A stretch of DNA of 64,000 nt from Piper betle. Taxonomy: Eukaryota; Streptophyta; Magnoliopsida; Piperales; Piperaceae. The notes beneath the pieces were generated by a model. The model did no database searches. It was not told the origin of the DNA and was given only the letters and a program-made list of their open reading frames with translations. The stretch covers positions 62,001 through 126,000 of the forward strand of contig JAURVB010003514.1 of the NCBI GenBank assembly GCA_033002965.1. Direction: 5' to 3'. Shown here one piece after another: positions 49,937 to 61,511 of this stretch. The number at the start of each line of letters is the position of its first letter. The first letter of the stretch is position 1. The position numbers were made by a program, and so were the translations under genes.

Positions 49937-51538
49937 TGTGAGATCCCTCAACTTAGTCCCACATCTAATACCTACTGAGAGAAAATCCTGTTTATAAGTG
50001 GGAATGGACTATAGATCTTTAACTTCCGGGGTACCCATTTTAAAGATATGACTTATCCTATTACGTTGCACTTTGGGCTGGGTCGTTACAAATAGTATCA
50101 GAGCCGACCTGGTTCTGTGTTAGATGGTGGGCTGGACAAGAAACGTTGGCTAGGCTGCCGGTCACGGGCCAGAAAGGTCGTGGGCTGGGGCTAGCAACGG
50201 GCCGAAAGGTCGTGGGTTGGGGCTAGCAACGGGCCAAGAGTAGCCATTTCGGGGACGAAATTCCCTAAGGTGGGTGGATTGTGAGATCCCTCAACTTAAT
50301 CCCACATCTAATACCTACTGGGAGAAGATCCTGTTTATAAGTGGGAATGGACTATAGATCTTTAACTTTCGGGGTACCCATTTTAAAGAAATGACTTAGG
50401 CCCATTACGTTGCACTTTGGGCCGGGTCTTTACAAATGGTATCAGAGCCGACCTGGTTCCGTGTTAGATGGTGGGCTGAATTAGAAACGTTGGCTAGGCT
50501 GCCGGTTACGGGCCAAAAAGGTCGTGGGCTGGGGCTAGCAATGGGCCAAGAATAGGCATTTCGGGGACGAAATTCCCTAAGGTGGGTGGATTGTGAGATC
50601 CCTCAACTTAGTCCCACATCTAATACCTACTGGGAGAAGATCCTGTTTATAAGTAGGAATGGACTATAGATCTTTAACTTCCAGGGTACCCATTTTAAAG
50701 AAATGACTTAGCCCATTACGTTGCACTTTGGGCTGGGTCGTTACAAATGGTATCAGAGCATTGTGAGATCCCTCAACTTAGTCCCACATCTAATACCTAC
50801 TGGGAGAAGATCCTGTTTATAAGTGGGAATGGACTATAGATCTTTAACTTCCGGGGTACCCATTTTAAAGAAATGACTTAGCCCATTACGTTGCACTTTG
50901 GGCTGGGTCGTTACAAATGGTATCAGAGCCGACCTGGTTCCGTGTTAGATGGTGGGCTGAATTAGAAACGTTGGCTAGGCTGCCGGTTACGGGCCAAAAA
51001 GGTCATGGGCTGGGGCTAGCAACGGGCCAAGAATAGGCATTTCGGGGACGAAATTCCCTAAGGTGGGTGGATTGTGAGATCCCTCAACTTAGTCCCACAT
51101 CTAATACCTACTAGGAGAAGATCCTGTTTATAAGTGGGAATGGACTATGGATCTTTAACTTCCAGGGTACCCATTTTAAAGAAATGACTTAGCCCATCAC
51201 GTTGCACTTTGGGCTGGGTCGTTACAAATGGTATCAGAGCCAACCTGGTTCTGTGTTAGATGGTTGGCTAGACTACAAACATTGGCTTGGCTGCCGGTCA
51301 CGGGCCAGAAAGGTCGTGGGCTGGGGCTAGCAGCGGGCCAAGAATATGTATTTCGGGGACGAAATTCCCCTAAGGTGGGTGGATTGTGAGATCCCTCAAC
51401 TTAGTCCCACATCTAATACCTACTGGGAGAAGGTCATGTTTATAAGTGGGAATGGACTATAGATCTTTAACTTCCGGGGTACCCATTTTAAAGAAATGAC
51501 TTAGCCCATTACGTTGCACTTTGGGCTGGGTCGTTACA
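49937..51538 (+). mobile_element. Tandem TRIM retrotransposon array with six LTRs
   Basis: LTRs of 154-155 bp (TGTGAGATCCCTCAACTTAG... to ...GGGTCGTTACA) lie at 49937-50090, 50280-50434, 50592-50745, 50762-50915, 51073-51226 and 51385-51538. Internal segments of about 160-190 bp carry TGGTATCAGAGC (Met-tRNA primer site) after each LTR and CTAAGGTGGGTGGA (polypurine-like) before the next. One internal segment is reduced to a 15-16 bp primer-site stub (50746-50761). The whole array is flanked by the TSD GGAGC (49932-49936, 51539-51543). No protein is encoded, so it depends on enzymes supplied in trans. Confidence 0.93.
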
Positions 51539-52315
51539 GGAGCGCACCTGGAGTCGGAACAGAGCTCTCCGGGGAAGAAGAAGAAGAAGAAGGGCGGTGG
51601 TAATTCTGTAAATACTGGTTGACTCGATACTGACTCCAGTTAAAAATAATACAAACTCGTAATAAATCTTCAAAAAAATAATTATTTTAATAGGTTATAG
51701 GGTAAAGTTACTAAACTAATTAGTTATTAGACGAAGTCGACATGGACATAAATAATAAAAAAATACAGTAATGAGAAACTGTCGATAATTATTCGGCGTA
51801 ATAAAAGTGATTAAATTAAATCGGACGGTTATAAATGATTAATAAATAAAGATGTTACCTTTACCATATTAAATTTAATACTAGGTAAATAAAGTGATTA
51901 TTTTAATAACGAGTCAGTAATGTAGAAAATAGGTTATTTAACTATAGTCGGGTAGCAATCACTTGCGTCGAACTTAAATAACATAATGGAAATAAATAAA
52001 ATTCGAAACTTTATAGAGTCAAATAATTTAAAATAATTGTATTAGTAATATTTATGAATTAAAATAATACAAATTATTTTAAATAATTTAATTGAACAAC
52101 TTAATTAATTAAATTGTTGTAAGTAATAGTAGCGATTAAAAAAATTATAACCGAAGGAAAAATACTAATAATAATAATTAAATATTTGGGTATAAGTTGA
52201 AAATTATTTTATTATTTGTTAGGTGTTAATTATGATCTAGATTATTAATGTAAAGTAGCATTTAAATGATTATGTCACATGAATAGTGAAATTTTAATAT
52301 TGTTGAAATTTAATA

Positions 52316-52317
<2 letters not shown>

Positions 52318-52358
<41 letters not shown>
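52318..52358. repeat. (TA)n microsatellite
   Basis: TA run within the solo LTR. Confidence 0.9.
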
Positions 52359-52361
<3 letters not shown>

Positions 52362-52470
52362 TCATTTAGTTGCATGCATTTCTACTCGAATAAAATTATA
52401 CTTATGTATAATTTTATGTCCTCGTTCAGATTAAGATCATTGGTCGCAGCTGCAAGTTCGAAATATCCAG

Positions 52471-53104
52471 GTCCGTATAATTATTTAAAATGTTGTATTT
52501 TCCCTTGTGGATAACCTGGTCAGCCTGAGCCCAGATTCGACCACCATGCACTGAGTGCAACCGGGGTCAAGGAATTGACTCAGTCTCACACGGGCTATGC
52601 CCTTCATAATCAAATAATGGACATGATGGACTGACCCATCAGCTAATAAATTAGACATGGCGGATTGGACTCGCCAGCCAATTACAAACATGGTGGATTG
52701 GACCCACCAGCCGATAACGGACATGGCGGATTGGACTCGACTAGCCGGTAATGGACATGATGGACTGACCCATCAGCCAATAAATTAGACATGGCGGATG
52801 GGACTCGCCAGCCAATTACGGACATGGTGGATTGGACCCACCAGCCGATAACAGACATGGCGGATTGGACTCGCCAGCCGGTAATGTACATGATGGACTG
52901 ACCCATCACCCAATAGGTGGACATGGTGGACTGACCCATCAACCAACTAATGGACATGGTGGACAGAACCATCAGCTAATAAATGGTCATGTTTGGAATG
53001 GTCACAAGTGCAAATATTATAGATAATGATAGGGAGTTTATGGACTTGTTTTATTTAATTATACGGCTTAGTGGTTAATCACTAACGCGGAATTGCCTCT
53101 GCAG
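52471..53104 (+). other. Putative leader intron of the B-like solo LTR
   Basis: Donor CCAG|GTCCGTATAA, branch-like CACTAAC (about 53080) and acceptor GCCTCTGCAG|GT occupy the same relative positions as in Ba and Bb, although the DNA between them is largely unrelated. Confidence 0.45.
52619..52990 (+). repeat. Higher-order hairpin minisatellite with compensatory changes
   Basis: There are about eleven units of 31-35 bp beginning GGACATG. Each contains a short inverted repeat: TGATGG/CCATCA, TGGTGG/CCACCA or TGGCG/CGCCA. The unit types cycle in the order GAT, GCG, GTG, GCG with a period of about 133 bp (52619, 52753, 52886). Confidence 0.9.
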
Positions 53105-53459
53105 GTTAGCAGCTGGACCTAAAGATTAAGAGACGACAGGGTGGTTCTTCTGCCAACGCAGGTGGTGAACGGTTAATAAACGGACTTCTCTTCTTACTTT
53201 TCTTATGTTATAAATGTGGCTATGGGAAACGATTCAAGACTGTGGGATAATTTACTTCATTCATTGTCATTTGAAAAATAAGTTCTTTTGAGTTAGAAAT
53301 GCTAGACTTATTTGCCTTCATATTATACATGTAACCTTTTAAGTAACACCCGGTCCGGTTAGGACTGGTTGTTATAGGGTTGGTTTTTGTTAAATTTTGA
53401 GTAACATCTAGCCAGCAAGGCCCACAATATCGTGAAAAATGGCGGGTTGTTACAGAAAG

Positions 53460-54229
53460 TTGTGCTGAATCTTGATTCTGTGACCATAGCTACTTGAAAA
53501 GCCTTCCAAAATCGTGACGTGAACCTCAGATCCCTATCTGATATGATCTCCCGTGGTATGCCGTGTAACCTGACTATCTGATCTCTGTACAGCATAGCCA
53601 ATGTGGTCAGTGGGTAATCCATCCTAATCGGTATGAAGTGTACGCTCTTTGTAAGTCGATCTACTATGACCCATATTGCATCCTTTTGTTGGCGGGTCTT
53701 AGGTAAACCAACTACAAAGTCGTAAGCTATACTCTCCCACTTCCACTCTGGGGTTTCCAATGGTTGTAGCATTCCACCTGGGCGTACGTGCTCATCTTTC
53801 ACTTGCTGGCATACCAAACATTTAGCCACTGTATCGTATACTTGTCTCTTCATTCCTGGCCACGAATAGGTTCGTCGGACATCGTGGTACATCTTCACTC
53901 CACCTGGGTGTACTGAGCATCTTGACATGTGAGCTTCGTGAAGAATAGTACTTCGACGTCTGGGATACTCTGGAACATTAGGCACGAATAGTCGGCCTCT
54001 CAATCTGACTAATCTGTCTGTATCTCTGGCCAATTCCTGATGTGTTCCTTGTTCCAACCACTGCTTCAACTGTGGATCTGCCTCCTATGCAATTCGAATC
54101 TGCTCAAGCACGCTTGGCTGAATCGTAAGTCGCGCCATCATCCCAACTAACTGTCTCTGGCCCGTAGTGTACTCGGTCACTGACAATGCTGCTAATCATG
54201 CGGTGTACGAGAATCCTGGCTTCCTGCTC
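53460..54229 (-). pseudogene. A6 integrase N-terminal half
   Basis: Reading minus: a RLRGRLFVPNVPEY-type linker, then the HHCC zinc domain (HEAHMSRCSVHPGGVKMYHDV, then CLVCQQVK). The catalytic core follows with the first Asp (YDFVVGLP) and second Asp (IISDRDLRFTSRFW), ending STTF where the solo LTR interrupts. Stops occur upstream (near 54088 and 54200). Confidence 0.88.
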
Positions 54230-55177
54230 AATGCATCGGCTACCACATTCGCTTTGCCCTCATGGTATGCTATGTCGACCTCGTAATCTGCTAACATCTC
54301 CAACCATCTTCTCTGTCTGCTATTCAGATCCTTCTGCGTGAAGATATATTTCAGACTCTTGTGATCAGTTAGAAGTCTAAAAGATGTTATATATAGATAG
54401 TGCCTCCATATTCTGAGAGCGAATATGACTGCAACAAGCTCTAGGTCATGAATAGGATAGTTACGCTATGCACCTTGAGCTGACGAGATGCATAAGCAAT
54501 AACCTTATCCTTCTGCATCAAAACACAACCTAAGCCAATCCATGAGGCATCAGTATACACTACAAAATCCTCATGTCCCTCAGGCAATGCGAGGATAGGC
54601 GCCGAAGTCAACCTCTCCTTTAGCATCCTGAAACTCCGCTCACATTCGTCTGTCCATATGAACCGTTCCTCTTTCCTAGTCAGTCATGTCAGAGGGGCTG
54701 CTATGGAAGAGAAGTCCTGAATGAACCGTCTGTAGTATCCAGCCAATCCCAAAAAACTCCGAACCTCCGTAGGTGTCTTTGGTTGTTCCCACTGCACTAC
54801 TACCTCTATCTTAGCTGGATCTACTGAGATGCCTGATGCTGAGATGATGTGGCCGAGAAAATTCACCTCTGACAACCAGAAACTGCACTTCGAAAATTTC
54901 CCATACAACCTATGCTCTCACAGTGTTCGCAACACAATCCTCAGGTGTTGTGCATATTCTTCCCTGGACGAAGAATATACCAGTATGTCATCCACAAAGA
55001 CGATCACAAGCTGGTCCAAGTACGAATTGAACACTCTGTTCATCAAGTCCAAAATGTTGCTGGAGCATTGGTCAATCCAAACGGCATGACCAAAAACTCA
55101 TAGTGTCCATATGTCGTCCTAAACACAGTCTTCGAGATGTCTTCTGCTAGAGAGGTGGATCTTGCCATCGAGTTGAT
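54230..55177 (-). pseudogene. A6 reverse transcriptase C-terminal half and RNase H
   Basis: From 55177 downward: [31 protein letters not shown], then the polymerase motif FVDDILVYS (about 54996 on the + strand). Thumb words [18 protein letters not shown] and [14 protein letters not shown] are followed by RNase H ([30 protein letters not shown]). The sequence carries several frameshifts. The RT N-terminal half is not in line; it lies next door on the opposite strand. Confidence 0.87.
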
Positions 55178-55490
55178 GCTTGACACAGCCCCAATTTCGA
55201 GAGCTCCGTATAGGATGGCACCTCTTGAGCTCAAGGAACTGAAGGAACAACTATAGACACTGTTGGACCAAGGATTCATCAGACCGAGTGTTTCCCGTTG
55301 GGGCGCACCGGTGTTATTTGTGAGGAAGAAGGATGGAAGCATGCTGTTATGCATAGATTACAGGATGCTAAACCATGCAACGGTTAAGAACAGATACCCT
55401 CTTCCTCGCATTGATGATTTATTTGACCAATTGAGCTTAGCAGTCATCTTTTCAAAGATTGATTTGAGATCAGGATACTACCAACTGCGC
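55178..55490 (+). pseudogene. RT N-terminal half in inverted orientation
   Basis: The + strand reads [19 protein letters not shown], an in-frame stop, then [39 protein letters not shown] and [13 protein letters not shown]. This ends exactly where the neighbouring minus-strand RT half begins, so the two halves are complementary parts of one domain. Confidence 0.88.
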
Positions 55491-56450
55491 CTAAGCTGGC
55501 CAACGCCAGAGGGCCTCACCTACATATATATAAAAAATACGTTAGTAATCAAATAAGTTTGATTACCGGTCCAAAATGACTAATGATATTTCAAAAATGA
55601 CAAATGGATACTTTGTTACCCACATGAAACTTCGAAACTTTAGAAAAACCCTTACAGGGCTGTATGCAAGAAAATTTTGCATAAAATAGACTAACACGTT
55701 GGTTCGGCAACATACTTACATACACAACTTACACCCTCACATCCTCCATATAGCACTCGTCATAATACTAAGATGGCATTGGACAAGTTAGCGCCACAAA
55801 TTCCAAAAATGTTTTGTGTTATACAGTACCCACATATATTGTACAACTTTAGGGTTTAAAGAAGTATTAGTGTAATTCATATTACCCTTACAATAATCTC
55901 GCATTCGTAAAAATAAAACCCTCATATACTTATAATAGGCTTAGGTAGGGCTTGTATAAGATAAATTTTGAAACTTAGTTTTTGAAAACCATCAAGGGAT
56001 CTCAGCCTTGAAGTTTTATTAATCTGCGAAAAACTCGACTAAATGGCCCGACATTAGAGGGATCCAATAAAACACTGTAGACGTCGCCGTACACCTAAAA
56101 CTCAGTTAAACTCGACACTAAATGAGCCAAGTAGAGATGAAACAAACGAGTCATATGGACCTAAATGAGTGAAACTCCTCCACCTATATTAATGAGCTCA
56201 GCTCACGTATCCTAACAAGAAGTTGAAACTAGAATCACAATCGGATCGTATTGGTACGCAAAATGAGGCAACACCTCCACACATGGATGAGATATAAAAC
56301 TTATTTAACTTAATTATCTTACTTAGTGGACTGTTAAACCTCATTAGGTAACCATAATTAGGGTTTAGGATTTCTTGTACACTTAGTGAAAGAGTCCAAA
56401 CTTAGGGTTTATTGAATGGATTTAATAAGATAAATTTTTTAGACAGGCCA
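55491..56450 (-). mobile_element. Diverged family A-like LTR fragment
   Basis: It contains CACCTACATATATATAAAAAA, GATTACCGGTCC, GATCTCAGCCTTGAAG, TTATTAATC, AAATGGCCCGA and GGATCCAATAAAAC, in the order seen in A2 and A3. Ends not recognised. Confidence 0.65.
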
Positions 56451-56532
56451 CACATTGTCAAAATGGGTTGAAATTTGGACCATTGGGCTCTGGCACTCTA
56501 AGGGTTCATTGTAACAATTACCAAGTGCTTTC

Positions 56533-56698
56533 CCATGGGCCAACATGGCAAATAAGGCCCACTAAGGTGCAGGGCACAGTCCTCTTGGGCCACGCAACAA
56601 TTTCCTAAGTCTTATCCATGGGCCAACATGGCAAATAAGGCCCACTAAGGTACATGGCACAGTGTTCTTGGGCCACGCAACAATTTCCTAAGTTTTAT
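56533..56698. repeat. 83-bp tandem duplication
   Basis: CCATGGGCCAACATGGCAAATAAGGCCCACTAAGGT recurs at 56533 and 56616, and the next CCATGGGC is at 56699. Confidence 0.88.
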
Positions 56699-56699
56699 C

Positions 56700-58028
56700 C
56701 ATGGGCTTGAAGACTTCAAATGAGCCTATATAAAAGAATAGGGATATCCAAAACTGTGAGCTTTATCCAAGTAAAATACGAAGTCCAAAGCCCATGTAAT
56801 TGGGCCTAAGTGGGCTCGGTAACATTAGGCATTGGCCGAGTTGGCTGGACGTAAGTGGCTTAGGAAATTTCTATCAAATTATCTACCCAACCAATGGCCA
56901 TGAAATTTTACCGAGAACCTAGAGGGACACATCATTAGGACTGGGTAAAATTTCATAAAATTTTACTTCCCACATTAGGCTCAACTAATTTTTTAACTGG
57001 AGTTAGGGAATTTGGGTTACATCCCTCATTTCTGTGCTCTCCTTAAATGTGTATTAGATAACAACCTAAATGAATTATACTTAACCCTAAAATTTACATG
57101 TTGATATTTGACAACTATTGAATCTTCATGAACGTTTTACAGATTTTATAAAGATCTTTTAGCCGCTCAAGTAGGAGCACAAACACATAACATAGCCAAG
57201 TATACCAGAAACACAACATACACATATAATAGTTAGGGGTTTTGTTCAAGCCTTTAATGAGGCAATGTTAGCTTTCTATTTTAGTAAGACATATCCAACA
57301 CCTAGCACAATAACCATGCAAAAGATTGCATGAAAAAGATACGTACATGAGGACCAAAATTAGGGAAATTGGTAGATAGGATACTACAACCAGTAAAATT
57401 GCTACCTTTCTCCGATTTTGGCTCCCATACATGCTAATACAAGCCAAAACAAAGGAAATGTGCCTCATAAACATTGTATATATACCTCTTATGAACATGA
57501 TGCAAGTGATAGCATTCAAATTGACAACGTTTAACAATAGTTGTAGAAGATCTACCAAGACTCTGCAATCAGGCAGTCATCTCATACTAAAAAATACATA
57601 ACTATTTAATGAAGCATGAAAAAATCATGAACCTACCACCTAAATGCTCCAAAAACATGTAGGTACATGAGAAAAATATCAAAAAATAAAAAATTAGCTC
57701 CACATAGAGCAACAACAAGCAAAACACAAATACAACACATGAAGTGGGGGGGGGTTATCTCCAAAGCACCAAGGGGATGTCTCTTGGGGTGGGAAGGCTT
57801 GGAGAAGCTTAGGAGAGCAATAAAAAGCCAAGGAAGGGAAGAAGGATGGGAGGTGAGGGAGAGTCGGAGTGGGGAATGGGAAGAAAATTGAAGAGGGGTA
57901 AGCCCACTGGGCTTTACATTTTTTAAATGTTGGGCTCTCAATTGAGAACCTAATAGTGTTGGACTTTGGGCCCCTTGGGCTCTCCTCTCAATTGAGAACC
58001 CAACCCAAGCTCGAGCTCATACCTGAGC
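56700..58028. other. Probable retroelement-derived DNA without coding domains
   Basis: Frames at 57268-57558 and 57633-57941 have no recognisable domain. TCTCAATTGAGAACC occurs twice at 57930-58000. Confidence 0.4.
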
Positions 58029-59015
58029 TGTAACACCTTGATTTCAGTTCACCTAAGAATCGGATCAGAAATGTGGAGATCGAGTCGAGTCACGTTTAAA
58101 GTTGTATGTTGGCACGACTCGATCGATAAAATAGATCCTGACAACCCTCTTGGAGTCACGAAAATGGAACACATTATTAAATACCCATCAAAACACATCA
58201 AACGTAAATAAATGCAAGAAAGTAAATGCCGTGTTGAGCTCAAGTGTGTGTAGCATTTATGTATCCTCCCACCAAAGTCGACTCAGGAATTGCATGACCT
58301 ACATATATTTTATAAAAACCATCAGTAATGAATATTACTGGACCAAAAAATAACTAATACAATTTGGCCAATGGGTATTCTATTACCCATAAAAACTTTT
58401 AAAACTTCAAGATAGCCTCACACTAGGTGGTAAGCAAACATACTTAAGCAATTGTCGACTCACATGCACGGCTTATAATTATATTCATACATACATACAA
58501 CTCTTACGCCCCCACACCTTCCATATCACCCGCCACGGTACTCAAGTGGCAAAAGAAATAGTTAAGTTAGTGTCACATATTTCGGAAATGTGTTGCATTA
58601 CGCAGGGGCGAGATGCCAATTACAATATGTGTGGATGATTTGAATTCTATTGCGATATAAATTATTGTTTTATATATATACTATATTGTGTTGTATTTTA
58701 ACAGGTCGTCCCCTTATTGCACTTTTAAGGGAGACTCTGTCAGTTTTATTCCAGGATTTTTATGAATTTTGTTGCAATTTTAATTATTTTTGTGTGTGGC
58801 TATCATCATGATATTCACGTAGTATCCTGTTAGGGTTTTGCATCTCATTCATATATTGTTTGTGCATTAGTGGCGTGCTCCATCTTGAGACGTTGAGAGG
58901 GTTATGTCGTAGCCGTTTAGGTTTTGGGTCAGCCAACTTAATCGGTTTACGAGTGGTTCGATCCTTTGTAATAGTTCTGGTCCTGGTTGAGAGTAAACCA
59001 GATTGGGGTGTTATA
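58029..59015. repeat. Two family A LTR 3' ends in inverted orientation
   Basis: Left part 58029-58620 reads TGTAACACCTTG... and ACCTACATATATTTTATAAAAACCATCAG, the minus-strand form. Right part 58660-59015 reads toward GGGGTGTTATA, the + form, through CATCTTGAGACGTTGAGA and GTCAGCCAACTTAATCGG. The two terminal regions point outward, separated by a short AT-rich spacer. Confidence 0.7.
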
Positions 59016-59100
59016 GAAAAGGTAAAAGTCATTCAGCAAGGGTTTAAGGCAACTCAGAATTGACATAAGAGTTATGGTGATACTTGAAGGAAGGACCTAG
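59016..59100 (+). pseudogene. Short integrase fragment
   Basis: AAAAGGTAAAAGTCATTCAGCAAGG... matches 63035-63115 of Bb (the [19 protein letters not shown] region) and is cut by the Bb LTR at 59101. Confidence 0.8.
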
Positions 59101-60673
59101 TGTAAAGACCCGAAAAAAAAATATATTAGCTGGTTAAGTATGAATTACCCGGTTAAATTGAAAAGTAATTTCTAATCGGACGATTCTAGTTGAATCAGTC
59201 AAGTCGAACACATTAATTAAGTGAACCATACCATTTAAGAGGTTGAGTGAAAAGGTTAAGTGAACCGTGTTAATTACCCAATTACCCGGTTAAAGGAATT
59301 ATGGTGAAAGGGTGCTTCCACAAACCCTAGCCGTCATTTATTCTTTATAAAAGGAGAAGGGGTCGTTGAACCTAGGAAATACCAATGGATGATGGGGTGT
59401 GAGAATTTAATGAAGGGGTCGTTGAACCTAGGAAATACCAATGGATGATGGGGTATGAGAATTTAATGGAGGGAATGGTTGAAGTGTATATATATGCAGG
59501 AGGAGGGAGTATTTCATCCCTCATCTCCGTCCCAGGCGACTTCCCCATTACTGTGTGAGTATTTCATCCCTCATCTCCGTCCCAGGCGACCTCCCCATTA
59601 CTGTATTAGGGTTCACGGGTCACAGTCAGACGTAATCACAAATCAGGTACGTATAATAGGTAGAACATCGTATTTTCCTTGTTGGTAGCCTAGGTCGGCC
59701 TGAGCCCAGATTCGACTACCATGCACCGAGTGCAACCGGGGTCAATGAATTGACTCAGTCCGACACTGGGTCGTGTTATGTACGTGAATTTTGTAATGCA
59801 TCGACATTGTTTTGGAGTAGTGATAGCCACCCCATAAAAAGGCTACGGCCGGGGTGAGTGAGGCACAGCGATTCCTCCATCGCACTGGAGTGCAGTGATA
59901 GCCGCCCCATAAAAAGGCATACTGGCCGGGGTGTGTGAGGCACTGGCACTAGAATTGGTAGTGAGAGCTTCCCCACAAACGGGGCATAGCAATCACCTGA
60001 GTGCAGTGATAGCCGCCCCATAAAAAGGCTACGGCCGGGGTGTGCAAGGCATTGGCACTGGAGTGCAGTGATAGCCTCCCCATAAAAAGGCTACGGCCGG
60101 GGTGTGCGAGGCACTGGCACTAGAATTGGTAGTGAGAGCTTCCCCACAAACGGGGCATAGCAATCACCCGAGTGCAGTGATAGCTACCCCACAAAAAGGC
60201 TACGGCCGGGGTGTGCGAGGCACTGGCACTGGAGACGGTAGTGGTAGCCTCCCCACAAAAAGGCTACGGCCGGGGTGTGCGGATCACAGCGGATACCTCC
60301 TCCGCATTGTTTTGGAGTATAGCGGAATCGCTCCACCGCATATTAAAATAAACATAAGGAAATAGTGGAATGTACTTGTTTTGTTTTATCTATTATACTA
60401 CTTAGTGTTGTAATCACTAACGCGGAATTGCCTCCGCAGGTGTGCAGATACGAGATTAGGTGATTGACATCCAGAGTATGGAGCAAAATAAATATGAGGA
60501 CTCCTTTTTTTATTTAATTGAGAAATAAGTGTGGCTGCTGGGAAACGGTCCAAGACTGTGGGATCTTTATATATGTTATTATTTATAAAAAATGTTTGAC
60601 ATAATTACTTTACTTTTGAGTAACACCTAGCCAGTTAGGCCCACAATATCGTGAAAAATGGCGGGTCGTTATA
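59101..60673 (+). repeat. 5' LTR of Bb
   Basis: TGTAAAGACCCG to GGCGGGTCGTTATA (terminal CA decayed to TA), 1,573 bp. TATA box 59346-59352, putative leader intron 59647-60439, minisatellite 59815-60290 with six cores, one of them altered (GGCATACTGGCCGGGG). Confidence 0.9.
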
Positions 60674-60675
60674 GG

Positions 60676-60687
60676 TGGTATCAGAGC
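60676..60687 (+). other. Primer-binding site (Bb)
   Basis: TGGTATCAGAGC, a perfect match to the usual initiator Met-tRNA complement. Confidence 0.88.
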
Positions 60688-60851
60688 ACGGTTTCCCAAA
60701 AGCTCACATCTTATGACTCAAGTACCTTGTTGAAGAGTCCAATATTTATTTTTCTCCAATAGGGTATGTCATTAGGGAATTAGTGGACTCCCTAATAAAC
60801 CTAAGTAATCATTGAAAAAAAATTAATGAACCATAACAGAATAAATTTTAG

Positions 60852-61511
60852 ATGGCAGGCACCCGAAGGAAGTCGAGCCAAGCTGCGCAGTCGGACACAA
60901 ACCTGGAGAGTGTGTTAGGCCAAATTTTGACGGCCATACAGGGACTAGCGCAGGCTTCAGAAAATACCAGTTCTGTGGTTCAGAACATGGTGCAGAGGTT
61001 ACCGGGATTGGTAATGGGGAATGGAGCTCCAAATTCGGCTGCGGGTCCTAGTAACGTCCCAAATGGGGATCAGGGGAGCGCCCAAGAGCGGGTAGGAATA
61101 GCTGACCCGGGCGAGCGAGGAGAACTTCCAAACCCAGTGCCACCGGTAGTCCGACAAGTGGTACTGCCAGATGGGGATGACAGTGATCGATACACTGTAG
61201 AAAAATTCCGGAAGAACGGAGCTGAGGTATTCATTGGGGGAACTGATCCAATGAAGGCGGAGAGCTGGTTGGACATTATTGAGAAAGCATTTAGAGCTCT
61301 CTCTGTGCCTCATCGCCATCAAGTGAGGTTGGCGACATGCATGCTTCAGGAGGAAGCATCCTATTGGTGGAAGTCCATGGAGAAGACTGTGTTCCATCAA
61401 CGGGAGATTTCGTCCATTCCTTGGGCGGAATTTGTAACAGCTTTCAATGGACAATATTTTCCTGAGTCTGTTGTCCAGAAGAAAGCACTGGCATTTGCCA
61501 ATTTGGTTTAG
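60852..61511 (+). pseudogene. Bb gag, C-terminally truncated
   Basis: 219 codons from ATGGCAGGC. A Gln/Ser/Asn-rich N-terminus with a possible coiled segment (LESVLGQILTAIQGLAQ) precedes the retrotransposon capsid domain (about residues 115-215: VFIGGTDPMKAESWLDI, LATCMLQEEASYWW, WAEFVTAFNGQYFP). The frame ends FANLV-stop where Ba reads FATLTQ, after an indel. It then passes into the deletion zone. The zinc knuckle is absent. Near-identity with Ba gag points to recent activity of the family. Confidence 0.88.

Larger units (their letters stand above)
49036..53454 (+). mobile_element. B-like solo LTR inserted in the A6 integrase
   Basis: It starts TGTAAAGACCGTGG and ends GGCGGGTTGTTACA, with TSD GAAAG at 49031-49035 and 53455-53459. 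Joining the flanks at one TSD restores an uninterrupted integrase motif ([11 protein letters not shown]), so the boundaries are exact. Without the nested TRIM array it is about 2.8 kb. It shares the TATA region, the GCCTGAGCCCAGATTCGAC module and the CACTAACGCGGAATTGCCTC module with family B. However, 49440-49936 and 51544-51670 resemble the GC island and neighbouring part of A LTRs, so it is mosaic. No gag or pol is present. Confidence 0.9.

Noticed and set aside
52832..53026. Repetitive peptide frame across 52682-53026 on both strands
   Set aside because: A by-product of the hairpin minisatellite; paired changes fit nucleic-acid structure better than protein.
49036..53454. Reading the whole block as a Helitron or a full-length LTR element
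   Set aside because: 5-bp TSD and TG...CA ends indicate an LTR; no Rep/helicase, gag or pol is present.
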